A stretch of 64,000 nucleotides of DNA. Origin: Streptomyces sp. Ag109_O5-10. GTDB lineage: Bacteria; Actinomycetota; Actinomycetes; Streptomycetales; Streptomycetaceae. The stretch covers positions 2,666,001 through 2,730,000 of the forward strand of contig NZ_FNTQ01000001.1 of assembly GCF_900105755.1 (NCBI RefSeq). The letters run 5' to 3'. Made by a program: the position numbers and the translations under genes. The notes under the pieces are model-generated. The model saw only the letters and a list, made by a program, of their open reading frames with translations, made no database searches and was not told the DNA's origin. Below, piece by piece: positions 25,616 to 34,547 of the stretch; positions within the stretch are counted from its first letter, which is position 1; each line of letters starts with the position of its first letter.

Positions 25616-26677
25616 GTGCGCTTCGACCACGAGACCCTGCCGCAGCGCGTCCGGTTCGCGTCCGGCGCGGCGGCCGCCGGCCTGGCCGCCGAAGTGGAAC
25701 TCCTCGGCGGCCTGCGGCCGATGGTGATCGCCGACCCGGCCGCGCGGGCCGTCGCCCGCGAGATCGCGGCCGGGCTGCCCGTCGCGCACTGGCACGACCG
25801 GGACGGCGATGTCGTCATGCACGTCCCGGTCGCGGTGGCCGAACGGGCCCGTGCGGCGGCGGCGGAACACGACGTGGACGTCCTGGTCGCCGTCGGTGGC
25901 GGCTCGACGACCGGTCTGGCCAAGGCGGTCGCCCTGACCTCCGGCATCCCGGTGGTCGCGGTGCCGACCACCTACGCCGGCTCCGAGGCCACCGCGGTCT
26001 GGGGCCTGACCGCGGACGCCCGCAAGACGACCGGTACCGACCCTCGGGTGCTGCCCCGCGCCGTCGTCTACGACGCCGCCCTCACCCTCTCCCTGCCGGT
26101 CGGCATGAGCGTGGCCTCGGGGCTCAACGCCCTCGCGCACTGCGTCGACTCGATGTGGGCGCCCCGCACCGACCCGATCGACCAGGCCCTCGCGGCCGAG
26201 GGCGTCCGTGCCCTGCGCACCGGGCTGCCGCTGATCGTCAAGGAGCCGGCGGGGCTGGACGGCCGGGAGCGGGCGCTGTACGGCGCGTACCTCTCCGCGA
26301 CCGCCTTCGCGTCCGCCGGTTCCGGGCTCCACCACAAGATCTGCCATGTCCTCGGCGGCATGTTCGACCTGCCGCACGCCCAGACCCACGCCGTCGTCCT
26401 CCCCCACGTCCTCGCCTTCAACGCACCGCACGCCCCCGAGGCCGAGCGACGCCTGGCGGCGGCCTTCGACGCGCCGACGGCGACCACCGGACTGGCGCTG
26501 CTGTACGACGAGTTGGACCCGCCCCGCGCCCTACGTGACCTCGGTATGCCCGAGGACGGCATCACCCCGGCGGCGGAGGCGATCGTCGCCGCCGCCCCGC
26601 CCGACAACCCGCGGGCCGTCGCGCTCGAACCGGTCCTCCGGCTGGTGCGCGCGGCCTGGGAAGGAGCACGGCCATGA
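25616..26677 (+). CDS. Maleylacetate reductase
   Basis: 353-aa iron-containing alcohol dehydrogenase-like enzyme. NAD-binding region [20 protein letters not shown], then [17 protein letters not shown], and metal-site histidines in [15 protein letters not shown] and [20 protein letters not shown] followed by H in THAVVLPH. The motifs match TfdF/MacA-type reductases, which reduce maleylacetate to 3-oxoadipate with NAD(P)H. GTG start at 25616; its last four bases overlap the dioxygenase start (ATGA). Confidence 0.88.
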   Translation: MRFDHETLPQRVRFASGAAAAGLAAEVELLGGLRPMVIADPAARAVAREIAAGLPVAHWHDRDGDVVMHVPVAVAERARAAAAEHDVDVLVAVGGGSTTGLAKAVALTSGIPVVAVPTTYAGSEATAVWGLTADARKTTGTDPRVLPRAVVYDAALTLSLPVGMSVASGLNALAHCVDSMWAPRTDPIDQALAAEGVRALRTGLPLIVKEPAGLDGRERALYGAYLSATAFASAGSGLHHKICHVLGGMFDLPHAQTHAVVLPHVLAFNAPHAPEAERRLAAAFDAPTATTGLALLYDELDPPRALRDLGMPEDGITPAAEAIVAAAPPDNPRAVALEPVLRLVRAAWEGARP

Positions 26678-27576
26678 CCGACCAGACCCAGGCCGCCGTC
26701 CCCGCCGAGCAGCAGGCGCGGGAGGCCGAGATCACCCGGCAGGTCCTCGACTCCTTCCGCGACTGCGCCGATCCCCGGCTCAAGGAGGTCATGGAGTCCC
26801 TGGTACGCCATCTGCACGCGTTCGTGCGGGAGGTGCGGCTGACCGAGGACGAGTGGCACAAGGGGATCGAGTTCCTCACCCGGTCCGGGCACATCACCGA
26901 CGACCGGCGCCAGGAGTTCATCCTCCTCTCGGACGTGCTCGGCGCCTCCATGCAGACCGTCGCCGTCAACAACCAGGCGTACGGCGACGCCACCGAGGCC
27001 ACCGTCTTCGGCCCCTTCTTCGTCGAGGACAACCCGGAGATCGAGAACGGCGGGGACATCGCGGCCGGCGCCGCCGGCGAACCCTGCTGGGTGGAGGGAA
27101 CCGTCGCCGACAGCACCGGCAAGCCCGTCCCCGGTGCCCGCATCGAGGTGTGGGAGGCGGACGAGGACGGCTTCTACGACACGCAGTACGGCGACGACCG
27201 TACGGCGGCCCGTGCCCACCTGTTCACCGGGGCGGACGGCGGCTACCGCTTCTGGGGCCTGACCCCGACCCCGTACCCGATCCCCCACGACGGTCCGGTG
27301 GGCGAACTGCTGGCGGCGACCGGGCGCTCACCGATGCGGGCCTCCCATCTGCACTTCATGGTCAGTGCGCCCGGCCTGCGCACCCTGGTCACGCACATCT
27401 TCGTGAAGGGCGACGAACTCCTGGACCACGACGCGGTGTTCGGTGTGAAGGAGTCGCTGGTCAAGGAGTTCCGTCGGCAGCGGCCGGACACCCCGGCGCC
27501 CGACGGGCGGGACCTGGGAGGGCGCGCCTGGTCCCGGGTCGAGTTCGACATCGTGCTCGCACCGGACGGCGCCTGA
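26674..27576 (+). CDS. Hydroxyquinol 1,2-dioxygenase (intradiol)
   Basis: 300-aa non-haem Fe(III) intradiol dioxygenase. An N-terminal dimerisation domain (residues 1-100, with [20 protein letters not shown]) precedes the catalytic beta-sandwich, with [31 protein letters not shown] (iron Tyr), [20 protein letters not shown] (second Tyr) and the two iron His in [11 protein letters not shown]. These match hydroxyquinol rather than catechol enzymes. It opens hydroxyquinol to maleylacetate, the substrate of the preceding gene. ATGA overlap with the reductase shows one operon. Confidence 0.88.
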   Translation: MTDQTQAAVPAEQQAREAEITRQVLDSFRDCADPRLKEVMESLVRHLHAFVREVRLTEDEWHKGIEFLTRSGHITDDRRQEFILLSDVLGASMQTVAVNNQAYGDATEATVFGPFFVEDNPEIENGGDIAAGAAGEPCWVEGTVADSTGKPVPGARIEVWEADEDGFYDTQYGDDRTAARAHLFTGADGGYRFWGLTPTPYPIPHDGPVGELLAATGRSPMRASHLHFMVSAPGLRTLVTHIFVKGDELLDHDAVFGVKESLVKEFRRQRPDTPAPDGRDLGGRAWSRVEFDIVLAPDGA

Positions 27577-27580
27577 CCCA

Positions 27581-27642
27581 CCCGGGCGGCCAGCACGTCC
27601 GGCACCTCCCAGGACGTCAGCCGTCCGCCTCGGCCGCCCGGG
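27581..27642. terminator. Possible convergent terminator between dioxygenase and AraC genes
   Basis: Perfect 11-bp arms CCCGGGCGGCC (27581-27591) and GGCCGCCCGGG (27632-27642), separated by 40 nt. The right arm lies in the last codons of the AraC gene. The large loop lowers confidence. Confidence 0.35.
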
Positions 27643-28570
27643 CCTCCCGCAGCACATCGGTGGCCCGCACCCCGTACCGCTCCTTGAACCGGTGCGAGAA
27701 GCGGGCCGCCGAACCGAAGCCGCAGCGCGCGGCCACCTCGGCGACGGTCAGGTTCCCGCCCCCGGCCAGCAGCGCCCGCGCCCCCTCCAGCCGGCGTGCC
27801 AGCAGGAACTGCGGGACGGTCGTCCCGCCGGCCGCGAACACCCGCGACAGGTGCCGCTCGCTGATCCCGGTGCCCTTGGCGATCCGGGCCGCGGTGAGCC
27901 CGCTGTCGCCCAGATGCTCCTCGGCGTAGGCCTTGGCCATCGCCAGGTGGACGGCGGAGAGCGCGGCCGGACGGCCGGTCACCACACCGGCGAGCAGCTC
28001 GAGCAGGGTGTCCTCGTCGACCGGCCGGAACCTCTGCGGGTTCACGGCGCGGCCGGCCAGCCGCGCCAGAGTCCTGGCCTGCAGGTCGCCGGTGCCGAAG
28101 TCGAACAGGCGGGGGCGGGCCACCGGATCCGGCCCGGCGACCTCCCGCCACACCTGCCGCGGCACCTTGACGGCCAGTTCCTCGAGGCCCTGGGAGAAGC
28201 CGCGCATGAAGGGCCGGTCCGCGTCGCACACGATCAGCTGGCCCGGCCGGACCACCTGTACGCCGTCGTCGTGGTAGAAAAAGGCCTCCCCGACCAGCGT
28301 CAGATAGCAGGCGATGGCCTCGGACGGCAGCTGCCGGACGACCGCGCGGGTGCGTTCGACGACGTGGGGATTCCCCGTCACCCGGGCCACATGCACCCTG
28401 GGCAGCTGCAGGTTGATCTCCGTCGCCTCCAGGACCTCGTCGTCGAGCGAACGGCAGCGCAGGCCGATCAACGCGGTCGCATTGTGGTCCTCCCACAGCG
28501 CCACACGCTGGGCCTCGGGCAGCCCCGCCGTGCTGAAACGCACGGGCCCCGACACCATGCCGGTCGTCAT
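27617..28570 (-). CDS. AraC-family transcriptional regulator
   Basis: 317 aa. The N-terminal half is an AraC-binding-like cupin domain (TAGLPEAQRVALWEDHNATA, then PGQLIVCDADRPFMRGFSQG), as in regulators of aromatic catabolism. Two C-terminal helix-turn-helix motifs follow (LTAARIAKGTGISERHLSRV and LTVAEVAARCGFGSAARFSH, then RFKERYG). It converges on the hydroxyquinol operon and is the obvious candidate for its inducer-responsive activator. The start is unclear: GGGGAG abuts the ATG at 28570 and is 12 nt from the next ATG at 28558. Confidence 0.82.
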   Translation of the reverse strand: MTTGMVSGPVRFSTAGLPEAQRVALWEDHNATALIGLRCRSLDDEVLEATEINLQLPRVHVARVTGNPHVVERTRAVVRQLPSEAIACYLTLVGEAFFYHDDGVQVVRPGQLIVCDADRPFMRGFSQGLEELAVKVPRQVWREVAGPDPVARPRLFDFGTGDLQARTLARLAGRAVNPQRFRPVDEDTLLELLAGVVTGRPAALSAVHLAMAKAYAEEHLGDSGLTAARIAKGTGISERHLSRVFAAGGTTVPQFLLARRLEGARALLAGGGNLTVAEVAARCGFGSAARFSHRFKERYGVRATDVLREARAAEADG

Positions 28571-28719
28571 CTCCCCAGAGTATTCCCTCGGTGCCAAAAG
28601 CCGGAGGCCCGCGCCTCGCCCTCCTCCGGTCCCCGGGCTCGGCGCCGGGTGACGCAGGCCGGTCCGGGCCGCCGACGAGACATCTCTCCGGGCGGCCGGG
28701 GCACCGCCCCGCCCCCCCC

Positions 28720-29913
28720 CTACAACCCCACGATCTTGTTCCACCGCTTGGCGAACTCCACCCGTTCCGTCGACGTGATGTCCCGGGCGATCGCGAGTCG
28801 CTCGCGCATCGCCGTGTTGGGGAAGATCAGGGGGTTGTCGGCGAGGGCCGCGGTGTCCTTGTCCTTGGAGTCGGCGAGGACCTGCTGGGCCGCCGGGACC
28901 GGGCAGACGTAGTTGACCCAGGCGGCCAGCTCTGCGGCGACCTCCGGCTGGTAGTAGTGGTCGACGAGACGCTCCGCGTTGACCTTGTGGTCGGCGCGGT
29001 CCGGGATCATCAGGGAGTCGGACCAGAGCTCCGCCCCCTCCTCGGGGACGACGAAGCGGATGTCGGGGTTGTCGGCCTGGAGCTGGATGACGTCGCCCGA
29101 GTAGGCCTGGCAGGCCAGGACGTCGCCGCTGACCAGGTCCTTCGTGTAGTCGTTGCCGGTGAAGCGGCGGATCTGGCCGCGGTCCACCTCCCGCTGCACC
29201 TCGTCGCAGACGGCGTAGAAGTCGTCGGCCGTCCACTTGGTGATGTCCACGCCGTTGCCCTGCATGAGCAGCGCGAAGGCCTCGTCGAGGCCGGAGAGCA
29301 GGGTCACCCGGCCCTTGAGGTCGCTCGCCCACAGGTCCTTGACGTGCCGGATCTCGCGGCCCAGCTTCCTGCGGTTGTACGCGATGCCGGTGATGCCCGA
29401 CTGCCACGGCACGGTGTAGAGGCGGCCGGGGTCGAAGGCGGGCGAGCGGAGCAGCGGGTCCAGGTACTTCGCCACGTTCGGCTGGTGGGCGCGGTCCATC
29501 TTCTGGACCCAGCCCAGGCGGACGAACCGCGCGCACATCCAGTCGCTGATGACGATGAGGTCGCGGCCGGTGGACTGGTGGTTCATCAGCGCGGGACTGA
29601 TCTTGCCGAAGAACTCGTCGTTGTCGTTGATCTCCTCGATGTAGTCGACGGAGATCCCGCTGCTCTTCTCGAAGGCGTCGAGGGTGGGCCGCTTGTTCGG
29701 GTTGCCGTCGTCGACGTCGATGTACAGCGGCCAGTTCGCGAAGACCAGCTTGTGGTCCGCGGCGGACACGTCGGTCACGGCGCGGTCGCCGGCCTTGACG
29801 TAGGCGGCGGGCACCCCGCAGCCCGCCAGCGCGCCGAGCGCGGCGGTGCCGCCGAGCGCGCGCAGCAGGGAGCGACGGGAGAGCGCGGGCGTCTGGGAGG
29901 AGGTCTGGGGCAC
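28720..29913 (-). CDS. Second polyamine-binding lipoprotein, PotD type, without own transporter
   Basis: 397 aa. Arg13-Arg14 in LSRRSLLRALGG suggest Tat export; the lipobox LAGC gives Cys32 as the lipidated residue. The mature protein follows the potD product at 8907-10142 closely (FANWPLYIDVDDG, IEEINDNDEFFGKI, RDLIVISDWMCARF, RRFTGNDYTKDL). GTG at 29913 is the first in-frame start; an ATG 11 bp further up is out of frame. No permease or ATPase genes adjoin, so it may share PotABC encoded 20 kb away. It lies downstream of a second aldehyde dehydrogenase. Confidence 0.82.
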   Translation of the reverse strand: MPQTSSQTPALSRRSLLRALGGTAALGALAGCGVPAAYVKAGDRAVTDVSAADHKLVFANWPLYIDVDDGNPNKRPTLDAFEKSSGISVDYIEEINDNDEFFGKISPALMNHQSTGRDLIVISDWMCARFVRLGWVQKMDRAHQPNVAKYLDPLLRSPAFDPGRLYTVPWQSGITGIAYNRRKLGREIRHVKDLWASDLKGRVTLLSGLDEAFALLMQGNGVDITKWTADDFYAVCDEVQREVDRGQIRRFTGNDYTKDLVSGDVLACQAYSGDVIQLQADNPDIRFVVPEEGAELWSDSLMIPDRADHKVNAERLVDHYYQPEVAAELAAWVNYVCPVPAAQQVLADSKDKDTAALADNPLIFPNTAMRERLAIARDITSTERVEFAKRWNKIVGL

Positions 29914-30040
29914 GCCCGAAGCATGTCGCGCCCGCGTCTCACCGGGCAATCGACGCTGCGTCGAGCCACCTGACGCGGACCCGACACCTTGTCGATGCCC
30001 CGGATCAACACGGAGTTGCTTCGAAACCCCGGCGCGCACA

Positions 30041-30083
30041 GCGCCCCGAAAGGGGCGCGGGGAACTGCGCGACCAGCCCCCAC
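30041..30083 (+). repeat. Dispersed 32-bp element, copy 2, with GNRA-loop hairpin
   Basis: A perfect 7-bp hairpin GCGCCCC-GAAA-GGGGCGC (30041-30058) runs into the 32-bp core (30052-30083) identical to 13026-13057. It sits between the second aldehyde dehydrogenase and PotD genes and could reduce read-through between them. Confidence 0.85.
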
Positions 30084-30124
30084 ACACCCGCACCCGACCT
30101 ACAACCCGGCCTACGGCCTACGGC

Positions 30125-31564
30125 TTACGCGTCCAGCGACGTCATCACGTGCTTGATCCGCGTGTAGTCCTCGAACCCGTACCCGGACAGGTCCTTGCCG
30201 TACCCCGACTTCTTGAAGCCGCCGTGCGGCATCTCCGCGACGAGCGGAATGTGCGTGTTGATCCACACGCAGCCGAAGTCCAGCTTCTTCGACATCCGCA
30301 TCGCGCGCCCGTGGTCCTTGGTCCACACCGAGGACGCGAGCGCGTACTCGACGCCGTTGGCCCAGTTCACGGCCTGGTCCTCGTCCGTGAAGGACTGGAC
30401 GGTGATGACCGGCCCGAAGACCTCGTTCTGGATGATCTCGTCGTCCTGCTTGAGGCCGGAGACGACGGTCGGCGCGAAGAAGTAGCCCTTGTCGCCGACC
30501 CGCTGCCCGCCGGTCTCGACCTTCGCGTGCGCCGGGAGCCGCTCGATGAAGCCGGAGACCTGCTTGAGCTGGTTCGGGTTGTTCAGCGGTCCGAACAGCA
30601 CGTCCTCGTCGTCCGGCTGGCCGGTCTTGGTCTCGGCGGCGGCCTTCGCGAGCGCCGCGACGAACTCGTCGTGGATGGACTCCTGGACGAGCACCCGGGT
30701 CGCCGCCGTACAGTCCTGGCCGGCGTTGAAGAAGCCCGCCACCGAGATGTCCTCGACGGCCTTGGCGATGTCGGTGTCCTCGAAGACGACGACCGGCGCC
30801 TTGCCGCCCAGCTCCAGGTGGACCCGCTTGAGGTCCTTGGACGCGGACTCGGCGACCTGCATGCCGGCCCGCACGGAGCCGGTGATGGAGGCCATCGCCG
30901 GGACCGGGTGCTCGACCATCGCACGACCGGTGTCACGGTCGCCCGTGACGACGTTGAAGACGCCCTTCGGCAGGATCCCGCCGATGATCTCGGCCATCAG
31001 GACGGTCGAGGCCGGGGTGGTGTCCGACGGCTTCAGGACCACCGTGTTGCCCGCGGCGATCGCCGGGGCGAACTTCCACACGGCCATCATCATCGGGTAG
31101 TTCCACGGCGCGACCTGCGCGCAGACACCGACCGGCTCGCGGCGGACGATGGAGGTCATGCCCTCCATGTACTCGCCGGCCGACCGGCCCTCCAGCATCC
31201 GGGCCGCGCCCGCGAAGAACCGGATCTGGTCGACCATCGGCGGGATCTCCTCGGAGCGGGTGAGCCCGGTCGGCTTGCCCGTGTTCTCCACCTCCGCCGC
31301 GATGAGTTCCTCGGCCCGCTCCTCGAACGCGTCCGCGATCTTCAGCAGGGCCTTCTGCCGCTCCGCGGGCGTGGTGTCGCGCCAGCCCGGGAAGGCCGCG
31401 GCCGCGGCCGCCATCGCCGCGTCGACGTCGGCCTCGCCGGACAACGGGGCGGTCGCGTACGCCTCGCCGGTCGCCGGGTTGACCACCTCGGTGGTCCGTC
31501 CGTCGGCGGCGTCCCGGAACTCACCGTCGATGTAATTGCGCAGACGACGCAGCTCGGTGCTCAC
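30125..31564 (-). CDS. Second gamma-aminobutyraldehyde-type dehydrogenase
   Basis: 479-aa aldehyde dehydrogenase with APWNYPMMMAVWKFAPAI, ITGSVRAGMQVAESA, LELGGKAPVVVFED and FNAGQDCTAATRVLVQ (catalytic Cys285). GTG start at 31564 with TTGGAGGG six bases before. It is transcribed away from an Lrp-type regulator and an aminotransferase. The set suggests a transaminase-dehydrogenase route from putrescine through 4-aminobutyraldehyde to GABA, parallel to the oxidase route at 4.5-11.7 kb. Confidence 0.88.
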   Translation of the reverse strand: MSTELRRLRNYIDGEFRDAADGRTTEVVNPATGEAYATAPLSGEADVDAAMAAAAAAFPGWRDTTPAERQKALLKIADAFEERAEELIAAEVENTGKPTGLTRSEEIPPMVDQIRFFAGAARMLEGRSAGEYMEGMTSIVRREPVGVCAQVAPWNYPMMMAVWKFAPAIAAGNTVVLKPSDTTPASTVLMAEIIGGILPKGVFNVVTGDRDTGRAMVEHPVPAMASITGSVRAGMQVAESASKDLKRVHLELGGKAPVVVFEDTDIAKAVEDISVAGFFNAGQDCTAATRVLVQESIHDEFVAALAKAAAETKTGQPDDEDVLFGPLNNPNQLKQVSGFIERLPAHAKVETGGQRVGDKGYFFAPTVVSGLKQDDEIIQNEVFGPVITVQSFTDEDQAVNWANGVEYALASSVWTKDHGRAMRMSKKLDFGCVWINTHIPLVAEMPHGGFKKSGYGKDLSGYGFEDYTRIKHVMTSLDA

Positions 31565-31606
31565 TGCCGGCCCTCCAAGTTCGGGTGTCCATTGACTGAG
31601 ACACCC

Positions 31607-31634
31607 ACAGTAATCCGAGATCCCACGTTTTCAA
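31607..31634 (-). promoter_or_regulatory. Candidate promoter of the second aldehyde dehydrogenase
   Basis: Minus-strand TTGAAA (31634-31629), 16-bp spacer, TACTGT (31612-31607), about 35 nt before the translation start. The divergent Lrp gene begins at 31730, so both promoters share about 165 bp that would suit Lrp autoregulation. Confidence 0.4.
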
Positions 31635-31729
31635 CACCCCCACAGCCGCCGCATCTGCGAAATCCGCAATCCGTGGCACCTCAAACAACGAATTTCATCG
31701 ATACGGCCTTGCGGAACCGTCGAGACGTC

Positions 31730-32248
31730 GTGCACAGTGAGGTCGTGGCCAGTCGAAGCGCAGACCAGAGGGACTCGTCCCGCGAGTCCAGGAACGGCAC
31801 CCCGCAGTTGGACGCCGTTTCCCTCGCCATCATCCAGCAGCTCCAGGAGGACGGCCGCCGGCCGTACGCCGCCATCGGCAAGGCCGTCGGCCTGTCGGAG
31901 GCGGCCGTGCGCCAGCGCGTCCAGAAGCTGCTGGACCAGGGCGTCATGCAGATCGTCGCCGTCACGGACCCGCTCACCGTGGGCTTCCGCCGGCAGGCGA
32001 TGGTCGGCATCAACGTCGAGGGCGACGTCGAGTCGATCGCGGACGCGCTGACGGCCATGTCGGAAGTCGAGTACGTGGTGATGACCGCGGGCTCGTTCGA
32101 CATCCTCGCGGAGATCGTCTGCGAGGACGACGACCACCTGCTGGACGTCATCAACAAACGCATCCGGGCCCTGCCCGGCGTGCGCTCCACCGAGAGCTTC
32201 GTCTACCTGAAGCTGAAGAAGCAGACCTACATGTGGGGAACCCGATAA
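31730..32248 (+). CDS. Lrp/AsnC-family transcriptional regulator
   Basis: 172 aa. Helix-turn-helix at about 25-70 (QLDAVSLAIIQQLQEDGRRP, IGKAVGLSEAAVRQRVQKLL) and a C-terminal RAM ligand domain (VGINVEGDVESIADALTAM, YVVMTAGSFDILAEIVCED). It sits between the divergent aldehyde dehydrogenase and the co-directional aminotransferase, so it probably senses an amino acid or amine and controls both. Two GTG starts are possible (31730 and 31745); neither has a strong binding site. Confidence 0.85.
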   Translation: MHSEVVASRSADQRDSSRESRNGTPQLDAVSLAIIQQLQEDGRRPYAAIGKAVGLSEAAVRQRVQKLLDQGVMQIVAVTDPLTVGFRRQAMVGINVEGDVESIADALTAMSEVEYVVMTAGSFDILAEIVCEDDDHLLDVINKRIRALPGVRSTESFVYLKLKKQTYMWGTR

Positions 32249-32250
32249 CC

Positions 32251-33615
32251 GTGACCGAGAAGGACCTCAGCCGCACCGCGTACGACCACCTGTGGATGCA
32301 CTTCACCCGCATGTCCTCGTACGAGAACTCGCCCGTCCCGACCATCGTCCGGGGCGAGGGCACCTACATCTACGACGGCAAGGGCAAGCGCTACCTCGAC
32401 GGTCTCGCCGGTCTGTTCGTGGTCCAGGCCGGTCACGGCCGCACCGAACTCGCCGAGACCGCCTTCAAGCAGGCCCAGGAGCTGGCGTTCTTCCCGGTGT
32501 GGTCGTACGCCCACCCGAAGGCCGTCGAACTCGCGGAGCGGCTGGCCGACCACGCCCCCGGCGACCTGAACAAGGTCTTCTTCACCACCGGCGGCGGTGA
32601 GGCCGTCGAGACCGCCTGGAAGCTCGCCAAGCAGTACTTCAAGCTGCAGGGCAAGCCGACCAAGTACAAGGTCATCTCCCGCGCCGTCGCCTACCACGGC
32701 ACCCCGCAGGGCGCCTTGTCGATCACCGGCCTGCCGGCGCTCAAGGCCCCCTTCGAGCCCCTCGTTCCCGGTGCGCACAAGGTCCCGAACACCAACATCT
32801 ACCGCGCCCCGATCCACGGCGACGACCCGGAGGCCTTCGGCCGCTGGGCCGCCGACCAGATCGAGCAGCAGATCCTCTTCGAGGGCGCCGACACCGTCGC
32901 CGCGGTCTTCCTGGAGCCGGTCCAGAACGCGGGCGGCTGCTTCCCGCCCCCGCCCGGCTACTTCCAGCGGGTGCGCGAGATCTGCGACCAGTACGACGTG
33001 CTGCTCGTCTCCGACGAGGTCATCTGCGCCTTCGGCCGCCTGGGCACGATGTTCGCCTGCGACAAGTTCGGCTACGTCCCGGACATGATCACCTGCGCCA
33101 AGGGCATGACCTCGGGCTACTCCCCGATCGGCGCGTGCATCGTCTCCGACCGCGTCGCCGAGCCGTTCTACAAGGGCGACAACACCTTCCTGCACGGCTA
33201 CACCTTCGGCGGACACCCGGTCTCCGCGGCGGTCGGCCTCGCCAACCTCGACCTGTTCGAGCGCGAGAACCTCAACCAGCACGTCCTGGACAACGAGGGC
33301 GCCTTCCTCTCCACCCTGCAGAAGCTGCACGACCTGCCGATCGTCGGCGACGTCCGCGGCAACGGCTTCTTCTACGGCATCGAGCTCGTCAAGGACAAGG
33401 CGACCAAGGAGTCCTTCAACGACGAGGAGACCGAGCGCGTCCTGTACGGCTTCCTCTCCAAGGCCCTGTTCGAGAACGGCCTGTACTGCCGTGCCGACGA
33501 CCGCGGTGACCCGGTCGTCCAGCTCGCCCCGCCGCTGATCTCCAACCAGGAGACCTTCGACGAGATCGAGCAGATCCTGCGCGCCACCCTCACGGAGGCG
33601 TGGACCAAGCTCTGA
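32251..33615 (+). CDS. Class III aminotransferase, likely amine (putrescine-type) transaminase
   Basis: 454-aa PLP enzyme. Motifs: LFVVQAGHGRTELAETAF, KVFFTTGGGEAVETAWKLA, VISRAVAYHGTPQGALS, VLLVSDEVICAFGRLG and the PLP lysine Lys284 in ITCAKGMTSGYSPIG. The sequence resembles omega-amino acid:pyruvate and putrescine transaminases. GTG at 32251, 3 bp after the lrp stop, with GGGGAA upstream; an ATG at 32233 overlapping lrp is less likely. With the neighbouring dehydrogenase it would convert a diamine to the amino acid. Confidence 0.86.
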   Translation: MTEKDLSRTAYDHLWMHFTRMSSYENSPVPTIVRGEGTYIYDGKGKRYLDGLAGLFVVQAGHGRTELAETAFKQAQELAFFPVWSYAHPKAVELAERLADHAPGDLNKVFFTTGGGEAVETAWKLAKQYFKLQGKPTKYKVISRAVAYHGTPQGALSITGLPALKAPFEPLVPGAHKVPNTNIYRAPIHGDDPEAFGRWAADQIEQQILFEGADTVAAVFLEPVQNAGGCFPPPPGYFQRVREICDQYDVLLVSDEVICAFGRLGTMFACDKFGYVPDMITCAKGMTSGYSPIGACIVSDRVAEPFYKGDNTFLHGYTFGGHPVSAAVGLANLDLFERENLNQHVLDNEGAFLSTLQKLHDLPIVGDVRGNGFFYGIELVKDKATKESFNDEETERVLYGFLSKALFENGLYCRADDRGDPVVQLAPPLISNQETFDEIEQILRATLTEAWTKL

Positions 33616-33640
33616 TCATCGGATCAGCGGTCTGATCATC

Positions 33641-33686
33641 CGGCCCCGGCGCCGTCCGTTCGAGTGAGAACGGCGGCCCGGGGCCG
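33641..33686 (+). terminator. Terminator after the aminotransferase
   Basis: Inverted repeat with left arm CGGCCCCGG...GTTC and right arm GAAC...CCGGGGCCG, one bulge, short loop, 26 bp after the stop. Confidence 0.6.
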
Positions 33687-33806
33687 TGTGCTGTCCGGGC
33701 TCCGCCGCCCGGCCTGCCTAGCGTGCACGTGACCGATCGGCCCAGCCTTCGTTCCCCCGGACGTGGGAAGGCACGGCAAAACGGATCAGAACCGAGGTGT
33801 ACGCCC

Positions 33807-34547
33807 ATGGAGGCCCCGCCGGACAACGACGTGCTGTGGGCACGCGCCCTGCACTTCAGCCACCAGGACGGCTCACCCGGCATCGCCGGCATCTCGCTGG
33901 GCGTGCGCGAGGGCGAGATCCTCGCCGTCAGCGGCCCGCGCGGCAGCGGCAAGACGACGCTCCTGAGGTGCCTGGCCGGTCTGGTCCCGGCGCAGGACGG
34001 CGAGGTCTGGTTCAACAGCAAGGCCGTGCACCGGATGGGCCCGTTCGCCCGCGAGCGGCTGCGCCGCGACCGCTTCGGCTGGATCGACCCGGCCCCCGCC
34101 CTCGTCCCCGAACTGAACGTCTGGGAGAACACCGCCCTGCCTCTGATGCTGCGCGGCACCGGCCGCCGGCGGGCCAAGGTGGCCGCGCTGGAGTGGCTGG
34201 AGCGCCTCGACGTCGGAGACAAGGCCCGCAAGCACCCGGCCGAGCTCCAGCAGGCCGAACGCCAGCGTGTCTCCATCGCCCGCGCCCTCGCCCCCGCGCC
34301 CACGGTCCTCTTCGCCGACGAGCCGACGGCCCCGCTGCACCGCGCCGACCGCGCCCACGTGCTGCGCACCCTCACCACGGCGGCCCGCTCGCACGGCATC
34401 ACGGTCGTCCTCGCCACGCACGACGCGGAGACGGCGGCCCTCGCCGACCGCAAGGTGGTGCTCCTCGACGGCCGCGAGGTGAAGACGGTCCACCTGCCAC
34501 CGGTCCCCGAAGCGGAAGGCCGGGCCGAGTGCTCAGTCTCCGTCTGA
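33807..34547 (+). CDS. ABC transporter ATPase with degenerate catalytic loops
   Basis: 246-aa nucleotide-binding protein of the LolD/MacB group. Walker A is intact (GPRGSGKTT, 43-51), Walker B is ADEPT with Glu172, and the switch His205 is in LATHDAE. The signature LSGGE is replaced by LQQAE (147-151), the Q-loop Gln is lost (WIDPAPALVPELNV where FQ is normal), and the D-loop reads APLH. ATG at 33807 with GAGGTG seven bases before. It overlaps the permease gene by 19 bp and must work with it. ATP may be bound but poorly hydrolysed. Confidence 0.82.
   Translation: MEAPPDNDVLWARALHFSHQDGSPGIAGISLGVREGEILAVSGPRGSGKTTLLRCLAGLVPAQDGEVWFNSKAVHRMGPFARERLRRDRFGWIDPAPALVPELNVWENTALPLMLRGTGRRRAKVAALEWLERLDVGDKARKHPAELQQAERQRVSIARALAPAPTVLFADEPTAPLHRADRAHVLRTLTTAARSHGITVVLATHDAETAALADRKVVLLDGREVKTVHLPPVPEAEGRAECSVSV

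Noticed and set aside
23749..25971. 740-codon minus-strand frame over the phenol hydroxylase
   Set aside because: Antisense to an unmistakable flavoprotein; composition is typical of antisense GC frames.
15771..28719. Integrative element or prophage
   Set aside because: No integrase, att-like repeats next to a tRNA, transposase or phage structural gene was found; only an island-like pattern can be claimed.
28720..30093. Longer PotD2 reading from 30093
   Set aside because: The added 60 residues come from the dispersed element and non-coding DNA; the GTG at 29913 gives a normal Tat lipoprotein signal.
29846..31729. Long plus-strand extension upstream of the Lrp gene
   Set aside because: It is antisense to the second aldehyde dehydrogenase; the Lrp protein begins at about 31730.
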